A stretch of 32,086 nucleotides of DNA from an uncultured Collinsella sp. (lineage in GTDB: Bacteria; Actinomycetota; Coriobacteriia; Coriobacteriales; Coriobacteriaceae), in contig CABUQW010000024.1 in assembly GCA_902493895.1 (NCBI GenBank), positions 1 through 32,086 on the forward strand, read 5' to 3'. Made by a program: the position numbers and the translations under genes. Positions within the stretch are counted from its first letter, which is position 1; the number at the start of each line of letters is the position of its first letter. The notes beneath the pieces are model-generated. The model was not told the origin of the DNA. It saw only the letters and a program-made list of their open reading frames with translations, and made no database searches. Below are positions 1-6,959 of the stretch, piece by piece.

Positions 1-70
1 ACAGTCCTGCGCAAGACGGAAAGCACATTAAGTGCTTTCCTTTGCGTGCGGAACTCGCGACAAACTTAAC
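1..70 (+). repeat. Structured repeat, copy A
   Basis: This is a 70-nt element that aligns without gaps to the reverse complement of 258-327 (56 of 70 positions identical by eye). It holds a 9-bp hairpin, GGAAAGCAC / GTGCTTTCC, with loop ATTAA (18-40). The flanks ACAGTCC and GGAACT can add a weaker outer helix. Three stem pairs differ from copy B by compensatory changes. It may extend left beyond the window edge. I know of no named family for it; it could be a non-autonomous element or a structured RNA. Confidence 0.65.
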
Positions 71-226
71 CCGCCCCGGCCCCCGATGGCCCCAGACCTG
101 ACAAATAGGGACAGGTTTATTTTGGTCGGTTTTAACTGGGGATATGCCGAGAGTACAAGTATCGACAATTCAGAAAATAAGAAAACTGAATAGACTGTCT
201 GACAAAATCGAAACCCGCACCAAGCA
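71..226. other. Non-coding stretch, part of the 421-nt gap beyond pnp
   Basis: I see no credible gene here. The stretch is C-rich at 70-98, then AT-rich. It contains a GGGACAG core near 110-116, the same core as the REP-like repeats around the transposase at 28-29 kb, and a short inverted repeat ATTCAG / CTGAAT with a 12-nt spacer near 171-194. Neither is strong enough alone to assign a role. Confidence 0.4.
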
Positions 227-375
227 GCCCTTTTGCTATTCCCGGCGGGGTCCGCGGATAAAGTTTATCGCGAGTTCCGCACGAACAAGAGGCCACTTAA
301 TGTGGCCTCCGTCGTGAGCAGGACTGTAGAGCAGGAAACTTTATCCGCGGACCCCGCCGGGAATAGCAAAAGGGC
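227..375. repeat. Perfect 40-bp inverted repeat with 69-nt centre
   Basis: The left arm (227-266) and right arm (336-375) are perfect reverse complements over 40 nt. Arm landmarks are GCCCTTTTGC at the outer end, CCGGCGGGGTCCGCGG in the middle and AAAGTTT at the inner end. The centre carries the hairpin GAGGCCAC-ttaat-GTGGCCTC (289-309) of structured repeat copy B. The right arm's outer end coincides with the pnp terminator. RNA from either strand would fold into a very stable nested hairpin, and the DNA could extrude a cruciform. Confidence 0.85.
258..327 (-). repeat. Structured repeat, copy B
   Basis: This is the inverted partner of the element at 1-70. Read on the minus strand it starts ACAGTCCTGC and ends near the inner end of the 40-bp inverted repeat, with which it shares 9 nt. 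Its stem is GGAGGCCAC / GTGGCCTCT with the same ATTAA loop. Relative to copy A, G-C becomes C-G and two A-T pairs become G-C, so pairing is kept while sequence changes. Confidence 0.65.
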
Positions 376-398
376 GACCCCTGTACGGAATCGCCCTT
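366..398 (-). terminator. Intrinsic terminator of pnp
   Basis: On the minus strand, about 24 nt after the pnp stop codon, AAGGGCGA pairs with TCGCCCTT around the loop TTCCGTACAGGGG and is followed by TTTTGC. The 3' arm is also the outer end of the 40-bp inverted repeat, so the two structures compete. Confidence 0.7.
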
Positions 399-421
399 GT
401 TGAGCAGCTTATGTTTAGCTG

Positions 422-2668
422 TTACTCGGCGTCGTGGTGACGGCGGGGCTTGCGGCCTCCGTTGTCACCGGGACGGCGCGGACGGTCGCTGCGCTCGGAG
501 CGCTCGCGACGCGGACGCTCACGGCGCTGGAAGTGCTCGCCGTCGCCCTCGGAGGCACCCTCGGCACGAGCCGGGGCCTCGGGCTTATCAAGACGATCGA
601 GCGAGATCTTGCCGCGATCGTCGACCTCGATGACGACGACCTTGACCTCGTCGCCCACGTTGAGGACGTCCTCGACCTTCTCCACGCGGCCCTTGGCGAC
701 GCGGGAGATGTGCAGCAGGCCGTCCTTACCGGGCAGCAGGTTGACGAAGGCGCCGAAGGGCTGGATGGAGACCACGCGACCGGTGTACTCCTCGCCCGGC
801 TCGGGAACCTTGATGATGAGCTTGATACGCTCGACGGCCTGGTCGACGGACTCGCCGGTGCCGCCGACAAAGACGGTGCCGTCCTCCTGGATGTCGACCG
901 AGGCGCCGGTCTCGTCCTGGATACCGCGGATGACCTTACCGCCGGAACCGATGACGTCGCGGATCTTGTCGGTCGGAACCTGGATGGAAACGATGCGCGG
1001 AGCGGTGCTGCGCGTGGTGTGGCGCGGCTCGGGGATCGCATCGAGCATCTTCTGCAGGATGAAGGCGCGACCCTCCTTGGCCTGCTGCAGAGCGCGGGCC
1101 AGGATGTCGAAGGTGAGGCCGGTGGCCTTGTTGTCCATCTGCAGGGCGGTGATGCCCTCGGTGGTGCCGGTGACCTTAAAGTCCATGTCGCCCAGGAAGT
1201 CCTCGAGACCCTGGATGTCGGACAGTACCACGGTCTTGCCCTCCTCCTGGATCAGGCCCATGGCGATACCGGAGACCGGGCGCTTAATGGGCACGCCGCC
1301 GTCCATAAGGGCGAGCGTGGAGCCGCAGGTCGAAGCCATCGAAGAGGAGCCGTTGGACTCCATGACCTCGGAGACGACGCGGATGGCGTAGGGGAACTCG
1401 TTCTCGTCGGGAAGCACCGGAAGCAGAGCGCGCTCGGCCAGATTGCCATGGCCGATCTCGCGGCGCTTGGGGCTGCCCATGCGGCCGGTCTCACCGGTGC
1501 AGAAAGGCGGGAAGTTGTAGTGGTGCATGTAGCGCTTGCCCTCGGTGGGCTCGATGGTATCCAGACGCTGGCCCTCGTTGAGCATGCCGAGCGAAAGAAC
1601 CGAGAGCACCTGGGTCTGGCCACGCTGGAACAAACCGGAGCCGTGAACGAGCGGCAGGTAGTTGTCCTTCACCATGATGGGACGGATCTCGTCGGCGGCA
1701 CGGCCGTCGACGCGCTCGCCGGTCTCAACGACCATGGTGCGCATGGCCTTCTTCTCGAGCTTCTTGAGCGCCACGGGGATCTCGCGCTCCCAAGCGGCCT
1801 GCTCCTCCTCGGTGAACTCGGCGCGGATGGACTCCTTCAGAGCCTCGACCTTACCGATACGGGAGAGCTTGTCGGCGTCGCGAAGGGCGGCTGCCATCTC
1901 GTCGTAGTGGGCGAAGATGCGCTCCTGGACCTCCTCGACGGGCTGGTCGAGCGGGTACTCCTTCTTGACGATGGGGCCGTTAACCTGCTCCCACTCGGCG
2001 ACGAACTCGTCCTGAGCCTGGCAGAAAGCGGCAAGGGCCTCCTGGCCAAACTTCATGGCGGCGAGCATGTCGTCCTCGGAGATCTCCTCGGCGCCGGCCT
2101 CGACCATCGAGATAAAGTCGGCGGATCCGCCCAGCTCCAGGTCCAGATCCGAGTTCTCGCGCTCCTCGTAGGTGGGGTTGACGATAAACTCGCCTGTCTC
2201 CACGTTACGGCCGATGCGCACGCAGGCAAGCGGGCCCTCGAAGGGCACGCCGCCAAGCGTCATGGCCAGGGATGCACCCATGACGTTGATGACATCGAAG
2301 GGGTTGACCTGGTCGGCGACGAGCGAGGTGGCGACGATGTGCACCTCGTTGCGGAAGCCGTCCGGGAAGCTCGGGCGAATCGGGCGATCGATCATGCGGG
2401 CCGTGAGCGTGGCCTTCTCGCTGGGACGGCCCTCACGCTTGAGGTAGCCACCCGGGATGCGGCCGGCTGCGTACATCTTCTCGTTGAAGTCGACGGTCAG
2501 CGGGAAGAAGTCGTAGTTCTTGCGCTCCTTGGAGACGACCACGGTGTCGAGCATCGTGGTATCGCCCTGCTTGACCAGGCAGGCGCCGGTGGCCTGCTTG
2601 GCAAGCTCGCCCGACTCAAAGGTGTAGGTCTTGCCGTACAGCTCAAAGGTCTTGGATACGAGTGTCAT
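422..2668 (-). CDS. pnp: Polyribonucleotide nucleotidyltransferase (PNPase)
   Basis: This phosphorolytic 3'-5' exoribonuclease degrades mRNA with inorganic phosphate, releasing nucleoside diphosphates, and usually acts as a trimer in the cytoplasm. The 748-residue protein has the full family layout: two RNase PH-like domains separated by an alpha-helical linker, a KH domain with the GSGGKVI loop near residues 550-620, and an S1 domain with FGAFVNLLPGKDGLLHIS near 630-690. After that comes a basic Arg-rich tail ending RRHHDAE, likely an RNA-binding extension. The ATG is preceded by AAAGGAG at good spacing. It follows rpsO, the usual neighbour in many bacteria, but an intrinsic terminator stands between them. 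It is full length with no sign of damage. Confidence 0.97.
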   Translation of the reverse strand: MTLVSKTFELYGKTYTFESGELAKQATGACLVKQGDTTMLDTVVVSKERKNYDFFPLTVDFNEKMYAAGRIPGGYLKREGRPSEKATLTARMIDRPIRPSFPDGFRNEVHIVATSLVADQVNPFDVINVMGASLAMTLGGVPFEGPLACVRIGRNVETGEFIVNPTYEERENSDLDLELGGSADFISMVEAGAEEISEDDMLAAMKFGQEALAAFCQAQDEFVAEWEQVNGPIVKKEYPLDQPVEEVQERIFAHYDEMAAALRDADKLSRIGKVEALKESIRAEFTEEEQAAWEREIPVALKKLEKKAMRTMVVETGERVDGRAADEIRPIMVKDNYLPLVHGSGLFQRGQTQVLSVLSLGMLNEGQRLDTIEPTEGKRYMHHYNFPPFCTGETGRMGSPKRREIGHGNLAERALLPVLPDENEFPYAIRVVSEVMESNGSSSMASTCGSTLALMDGGVPIKRPVSGIAMGLIQEEGKTVVLSDIQGLEDFLGDMDFKVTGTTEGITALQMDNKATGLTFDILARALQQAKEGRAFILQKMLDAIPEPRHTTRSTAPRIVSIQVPTDKIRDVIGSGGKVIRGIQDETGASVDIQEDGTVFVGGTGESVDQAVERIKLIIKVPEPGEEYTGRVVSIQPFGAFVNLLPGKDGLLHISRVAKGRVEKVEDVLNVGDEVKVVVIEVDDRGKISLDRLDKPEAPARAEGASEGDGEHFQRRERPRRERSERSDRPRRPGDNGGRKPRRHHDAE

Positions 2669-2771
2669 TGTTCTCCTTTACCCCACAGGCCCCTTGCCTG
2701 CGGGCTTCTCATGTGACGCGGGCCCCCTGCCCCCGCCACGCTTCAGAGCGTGATTGTTCGCGCCCTTACAC
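2669..2771 (-). promoter_or_regulatory. Structured 5' leader of pnp
   Basis: Two hairpins lie between the rpsO terminator and the pnp start. CACGCT / AGCGTG with a 4-nt loop is at 2737-2752. A 9-bp stem CCCGCAGGC / GCCTGTGGG (one G-U pair, loop AAGGG) at 2682-2704 sits a few nucleotides before the Shine-Dalgarno. In E. coli a leader stem is the site of RNase III/PNPase autoregulation; a similar role here is inference. I found no convincing promoter in this gap. Confidence 0.5.
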
Positions 2772-2804
2772 AAAAAGAGCGCCCCGCTGCGCAGGACGCT
2801 CTTA
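2772..2804 (-). terminator. Intrinsic terminator after rpsO
   Basis: On the minus strand AAGAGCGTCC pairs with GGGCGCTCTT (one G-U pair) and is followed by a run of five T. It lies 14 nt past the rpsO stop and would separate rpsO from pnp transcription, or allow only read-through. Confidence 0.8.
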
Positions 2805-2817
2805 GCATGTACAAATC

Positions 2818-3096
2818 CTACTGGATGTTGTCGCGGATGCCCAGAGCCTTGATGAGCTCACGGTACTCGACGATGTCGTTCTTCTTGATGTAGGAGAGAA
2901 GACGACGACGACGGCCGACGAGCATGAGCAGGCCACGACGGGTGTGGAAGTCCTTCTGGTGGGACTTCATGTGCTCGGTCAGCTCCTTGATGCGCTCGGA
3001 CAGGATGGCGACCTGAACCTTGGGGTTGCCGGTGTCGACCGGGGTGTTACCGAACTGGGCAGTCAGCTCCGCCTTGCGCTCTTTGGAAACAGTCAT
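2818..3096 (-). CDS. rpsO: 30S ribosomal protein S15
   Basis: S15 is a primary binder of 16S rRNA in the small-subunit platform. The 92-residue product is close to the usual 88-90. It shows the family features: an N-terminal helix, QVAILSERIKELTEHMKSH, the HTRRGLL rRNA-contact segment and the basic RRRLLSYIKK. The ATG at 3096 was chosen because AAAGGTG lies just upstream and the mature S15 N-terminus begins here; an in-frame start 96 nt further upstream would add an unrelated extension. It is followed by a terminator and then pnp. Confidence 0.96.
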   Translation of the reverse strand: MTVSKERKAELTAQFGNTPVDTGNPKVQVAILSERIKELTEHMKSHQKDFHTRRGLLMLVGRRRRLLSYIKKNDIVEYRELIKALGIRDNIQ

Positions 3097-3234
3097 TGTT
3101 TCACCTTTCGTTTCTTGTCGCCCGCGGGCGACGCCATTCGCCTCGGACTGGGAAGCCGCCGGTGGAGCGAGCATCCAAGGTCGAGGTACCAACAGGTCGG
3201 TATGTTACCACAAGCAGCCCGCGCCTGCGCATCA
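3097..3234 (-). promoter_or_regulatory. rpsO leader region with perfect palindrome
   Basis: This 138-nt gap between recO and rpsO contains a perfect 16-bp palindrome, GTCGCCCGCGGGCGAC (3117-3132), about 20 nt before the rpsO start. A looser fold around GGTAACA...TGTTGGTACC lies at 3181-3205. S15 represses its own translation through leader structure in several bacteria, so this is a candidate site. No clear promoter was found. Confidence 0.4.
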
Positions 3235-3984
3235 TCACCGACCCAACATGAATTCCATCGCACGGAGGCGCTGATCGGTATGCGTCGCCGCCCACACATG
3301 CGAAAGCCCCAGCAAAAAAGTTGCGGTATGGGGATCGACCCTCTCGGCCATGAGCGAATCGAAGGTCATGGACATGAGGGCGCGCAGCCACGCGACCTCA
3401 CCGGTCGACACCAGCTCGGCACCCGGAACGCTCGACGCGCACGACCCGCACATGAGACCGCCCGCCTGGGGCGAAAAATACGACAGCATGGGGTCTCCGC
3501 ACAGCACGCAGGCCGAAAAATCGGGTCGGTAGCCAACGTGCGACAGCAGCTTAAAGACATATGCCGCCACAAGTAAATCCATATGCGCCGCGTCGAGCCC
3601 GCTGCCGACCAGGGTAAGCGCCCGTTGCGTAATGGCAAAGGTAAACGGGTCCTCGGCGTCCTCGAACGAGCACGCGCGCGCGACCTCGGCGATCGCACTT
3701 GCGGCGCAGGTCGTCTCGTAATCGGGTGCGGCACCGAGCGGCGCCTCCATAAGCTCGGCCTGGGAAACCACGTCGAGCGACCGTCCATGCGCAAGCAGCA
3801 TATCGACGGTACAGAATAGCTCGCAGCGCGCCGCCAGGCGCCCACCGGGTTTGCGGGCGCCCTTTGCCACGGCACGAACCTGCCGACCCCGCTCGTCAAG
3901 CATCGTCAGGATCAGGTCCGTCTCTTTGAGCTTCGTCTTGTCGAGGACGAGTACCTTCGTGCGATATGTCCGGGAGCCTGCCAT
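3235..3984 (-). CDS. recO: DNA repair protein RecO
   Basis: RecO helps RecR load RecA onto SSB-coated single-stranded DNA in the RecF pathway. The 249-residue length is normal. The N-terminal OB-fold region starts with YRTKVLVLDKTKLKETDLIL, and the helical C-terminal part carries a zinc-finger-like set CVLC (159-162) and CGSC (179-182). It starts 15 nt after era; the Shine-Dalgarno AAGGA is at a rather long spacing, so expression may rely on the operon. The era-recO pairing is common in Gram-positive bacteria. Confidence 0.93.
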   Translation of the reverse strand: MAGSRTYRTKVLVLDKTKLKETDLILTMLDERGRQVRAVAKGARKPGGRLAARCELFCTVDMLLAHGRSLDVVSQAELMEAPLGAAPDYETTCAASAIAEVARACSFEDAEDPFTFAITQRALTLVGSGLDAAHMDLLVAAYVFKLLSHVGYRPDFSACVLCGDPMLSYFSPQAGGLMCGSCASSVPGAELVSTGEVAWLRALMSMTFDSLMAERVDPHTATFLLGLSHVWAATHTDQRLRAMEFMLGR

Positions 3985-3999
3985 GCGCGCGGTGCGTCC

Positions 4000-5067
4000 T
4001 TAGTCTTCGGCGTTGTAGCCAAAGCGGCGAATCTGGGCCTCGTCGTCACGCCAGCCGGCCTTGACCTTCACGTCCAGCTCCAAAAAGACCTGCGTGCCAA
4101 AAATGCGCTCAAGGTCGCGACGGGCGTCGATACCGATATGCTTGATCATCTCGCCGCCCTTACCGATGATGATGCCCTTTTGGCCCTCGCGCTCGACGTA
4201 AATGGTGGCGTGCACGCGCAGTACCTTCTTGGTCTGCTCGAGCGCATCGCAGATCACGCCAACGGAGTGCGGAATCTCATCACGGGTGCGGCGCAAGACC
4301 TTCTCGCGCACAAACTCGGCAACGAGCGTCTCATCGGAAGCGTCGGTACCCATGTCCTCGGGGAACCAACGCGGACCCTCAGGCAAAAAGTGCGCAACGG
4401 TCTCGATAAATGCATCGACGTTGAAGTTCTTGACCGACGACGTCACGATCTCGTCGTCATATTCCATGAGTTCGTGGGCTGCCTTAAGCTGCTCCATGAC
4501 CTGTGCGGGGTCGGCCTCATCGGCCTTGGTGAGCACCAGGACCTTCTTGGAACGAGCGTTCTTGACGCGCTCGGCAACCCAGGCGTCTCCCCTGCCGATC
4601 GGTTTGGTGGCATCAATCAAAAACGCGACAACATCAACATCGTTCAGCTCGAACAACGCGCTCTTGTTGAGCTCGGATCCCAAGCCGTCCTTGGGCTTAT
4701 GAATACCGGGGGTATCGACAAAGACCAGCTGGTAGCCGGGGCGGTTGACGACGGCGCGCATGCGGCGGCGGGTCGTCTGGGCCACCGGCGAGGTGATGGC
4801 GACCTTTTTGCCATAGCAGGCATTAAGCAGCGTAGACTTGCCAGCGTTGGGACGACCGACCAGGGCCACAAAGCCGCTGCGGAAACCGGGCTCCACGTCG
4901 CCAAAGCCCGCGAGGTTGTCGTCCTCGTCGCACAGGGCGTCGAGCTCCTCATCGCTCATGCCCTCAAACGGGTCGAACTCCTCGACTTCCTCGAGCTCCT
5001 CGGTATCCACCGCGTCCAGGGACTCGTCGTCCAAAATCTCATCGGTAGGCTGCATATTGTCGGACAT
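4000..5067 (-). CDS. era: GTPase Era with acidic N-terminal extension
   Basis: Era is an essential GTPase that binds the 3' end of 16S rRNA through a KH domain and assists 30S maturation. The G1 loop GRPNAGKST is at residues 71-79, followed by DTPGIHKPKDGLG and TKAD. The C-terminal KH domain has IIIGKGGEMIKHIG and ends FGYNAED. Typical Era is about 300 residues with the G1 loop near residue 15. This one is 355 because of roughly 60 extra residues very rich in Asp and Glu (DTEELEEVEEFDPFEGMSDE). The ATG has AAAGGGA upstream, and the extension shows coding-type codon use, so it is likely real. It lies between dgkA and recO. Confidence 0.95.
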   Translation of the reverse strand: MSDNMQPTDEILDDESLDAVDTEELEEVEEFDPFEGMSDEELDALCDEDDNLAGFGDVEPGFRSGFVALVGRPNAGKSTLLNACYGKKVAITSPVAQTTRRRMRAVVNRPGYQLVFVDTPGIHKPKDGLGSELNKSALFELNDVDVVAFLIDATKPIGRGDAWVAERVKNARSKKVLVLTKADEADPAQVMEQLKAAHELMEYDDEIVTSSVKNFNVDAFIETVAHFLPEGPRWFPEDMGTDASDETLVAEFVREKVLRRTRDEIPHSVGVICDALEQTKKVLRVHATIYVEREGQKGIIIGKGGEMIKHIGIDARRDLERIFGTQVFLELDVKVKAGWRDDEAQIRRFGYNAED

Positions 5068-5079
5068 GGGAATCCCTTT

Positions 5080-5457
5080 CTAAATAAAGCCGAGCGCGTG
5101 GGCAAATACCAGCAAGCCCACAATCGCGGCGGTGATTGAAAGAACGTATACAGAGGCGGCGGCGATGTCCTTCGCACGCTTGGCCAACGGATGGAGCTCC
5201 TGGGTCGCCAGGTCGACGATGGCCTCCATGGCGGTGTTGCAAAGCTCGCCGTGAATCACCAGGCCGCAACAGATGATAATCGTGGCCCACTCGGCAATGT
5301 CGAGCCCCACGATACAGCCGGCAATGACAGTGCACACGCCCGCCACGAGCATGACCTTAATGTTGCGCTCGGTCTTGACGGCGGTGACGAAGCCCTCCAT
5401 GGCGTAGGAAAACGACTTTAAGAAGGACGGATGGTCCTTGTTCGATCCGGGAATCAT
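5080..5457 (-). CDS. dgkA: Diacylglycerol/undecaprenol kinase
   Basis: This is a small integral-membrane lipid kinase of 125 residues. In Gram-positive bacteria the family usually phosphorylates undecaprenol, recycling the lipid carrier for cell-wall synthesis. Family signatures seen are the amphipathic N-terminal helix, TERNIKVML (29-37), and the catalytic stretch ELCNTAMEAIVDL (71-83). Three hydrophobic segments lie near residues 35-52, 57-70 and 103-123. AGGAG precedes the ATG. It lies between ybeY and era, with gaps of 9 and 12 nt, consistent with one operon. Undecaprenol as substrate is inferred from lineage. Confidence 0.9.
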   Translation of the reverse strand: MIPGSNKDHPSFLKSFSYAMEGFVTAVKTERNIKVMLVAGVCTVIAGCIVGLDIAEWATIIICCGLVIHGELCNTAMEAIVDLATQELHPLAKRAKDIAAASVYVLSITAAIVGLLVFAHALGFI

Positions 5458-5466
5458 AGACGGCTC

Positions 5467-5976
5467 CTAGTCGTGGGCGTGGTTGGTGATGGGGCCGACG
5501 TGGACTAGCTTAGGGTCCTCGCCGCGCTCGAGCGCCAGATCGCGCAGGATGGCGTCCTCGCGGGCCTCCATGACCTCGGCCTCGTCGTCCTCGATGTGGT
5601 CATAGCCCAGCAGGTGCAGCATGCCGTGTACGAGCATCAGACGGCACTCGTCAGCGGGGCTATTGCCAAAACCGGGGGCCTGACGGGCAATAACCTGCGG
5701 GGCCAAGATAATATCGCCGAGCTCGAGCGTCTCATCGGCGGGAATGTCATCGTCAAAGGCCGAATCGCACTCAAACGAGAGTACATCGGTGGTGCGGTCG
5801 ATACCGCGCCATTCGTGGTTGAGCTCGTGCATCTCGTCCTCGTCGACATACGAAAGGGAAATCTCGACTTCACGTTCAACGCCCTCGGCGGCAAGCACGA
5901 CCTCGCAGATGTGCTCCACCTCCTGCGCGTCGAGCAGCGTATCGAGCTCGGCATCGTTGCTGATCAATACACTCAA
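5467..5976 (-). CDS. ybeY: Endoribonuclease YbeY (TTG start)
   Basis: YbeY is a metal-dependent endoribonuclease involved in 16S rRNA 3' maturation and ribosome quality control. The 169-residue protein has the zinc-binding signature HGMLHLLGYDH (His117, His121, His127) and the upstream RTTDVLSFEC. The start is TTG, supported by AAAGGAG six nucleotides before it and by a 4-bp overlap (TTGA) with the phoH stop codon, a sign of translational coupling. The phoH-ybeY order is conserved in many bacteria. Confidence 0.94.
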   Translation of the reverse strand: MSVLISNDAELDTLLDAQEVEHICEVVLAAEGVEREVEISLSYVDEDEMHELNHEWRGIDRTTDVLSFECDSAFDDDIPADETLELGDIILAPQVIARQAPGFGNSPADECRLMLVHGMLHLLGYDHIEDDEAEVMEAREDAILRDLALERGEDPKLVHVGPITNHAHD

Positions 5977-6959
5977 CGGGACTCCTTTCGGTCACGTACG
6001 CGTTTCTCGCGCGCATCATCATAAGTATCGTATGCCTCGACGATACGTCCCACCAAGGCATGGCGCACCACGTCGGCACGCTCGAGGTGCGAAAATGCGA
6101 CATCATCGACACGGCCCAGAATCTTCTCGACATCCGCCAAGCCACCACGACGACCCACCAGGTCACGCTGGCTCAGGTCGCCGGTAATCACGAACTTGGA
6201 GTTGAAGCCCAGGCGCGTCAGGAACATCTTCATCTGCTCGGGCGTGGTATTTTGCGCCTCGTCGAGCACCACGAAGGCATCACTCAGCGTGCGGCCGCGC
6301 ATGTAGGCAAGCGGGGCGATCTCGATCACGCCGCGCTCCATAAGCTCATCGGTGCGCTCGCGATCCATCATGTCAAAAAGGGCGTCGTAAAGCGGACGCA
6401 TGTAGGGATCGATCTTTTCCTCGAGGGTGCCGGGCAAAAAGCCCAGGTTCTCCCCCGCCTCGACAACCGGACGCGTCAAGATCAGACGGCCCACCTCGTG
6501 GCGCTTGAGCGCGGCAACGGCGAGCGCCATGGCCAGATAGGTCTTACCGGTACCGGCAGGACCCAGGCCAAACGTGATGGTATGAGAGCGAATGGCATCC
6601 ACATAGCGCTTTTGACCGAGCGTCTTAGGGCGGATGACGCGACCACGATACGACAGCAGTACGTCATCGCGCAGCGACGAGGCATCATGTTCACCGTCGC
6701 GCAAGACGGCCAGGCAGCGAGAGACATCGTCGGCAGACAGCGTGCGCCCGGCGGCCGCCTCGCGAAAAGCGTGCTCGAAAAAGCGCGCCACGAGTTCGAC
6801 CTCGTCCGGGTCGCCGCTCACGGAGATGCTATCGCCACGGGCGACCACGTGAGCGCGAACCAAGCTCTCGAGCGCACGAAGGACGCCGTCGCCGGCGCCC
6901 AAAACGCGCGAGGGATCAATTCCCTCGGGAACGGTAAGTCTAATCTTCGAGGCTTCCAT
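5973..6959 (-). CDS. phoH: PhoH-like ATPase
   Basis: This is a cytoplasmic P-loop ATPase of the PhoH/PhoL family, linked to RNA metabolism through its constant partner ybeY. From the chosen ATG it has 328 residues. An N-terminal RNA-binding-like region leads to Walker A GPAGTGKT (133-140), and Walker B is in VVLDEAQNTTPEQMKMFLTR. The ATG at 6959 was preferred over an in-frame start 105 nt upstream because GGGAGG lies directly before it and the family N-terminus fits. It overlaps the end of mtaB by 20 nt. Confidence 0.92.
   Translation of the reverse strand: MEASKIRLTVPEGIDPSRVLGAGDGVLRALESLVRAHVVARGDSISVSGDPDEVELVARFFEHAFREAAAGRTLSADDVSRCLAVLRDGEHDASSLRDDVLLSYRGRVIRPKTLGQKRYVDAIRSHTITFGLGPAGTGKTYLAMALAVAALKRHEVGRLILTRPVVEAGENLGFLPGTLEEKIDPYMRPLYDALFDMMDRERTDELMERGVIEIAPLAYMRGRTLSDAFVVLDEAQNTTPEQMKMFLTRLGFNSKFVITGDLSQRDLVGRRGGLADVEKILGRVDDVAFSHLERADVVRHALVGRIVEAYDTYDDAREKRVRDRKESR

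Noticed and set aside
1..421. CRISPR array or tRNA gene
   Set aside because: There are only two element copies, in opposite orientation, with no regular spacers; no cloverleaf or T-loop motif is visible.
434..2716. Plus-strand open frame of 760 codons opposite pnp
   Set aside because: It is the mirror of a certain gene in GC-rich DNA; its residues are Leu/Gly/Asp repeats with no motif, and no ribosome site supports it.
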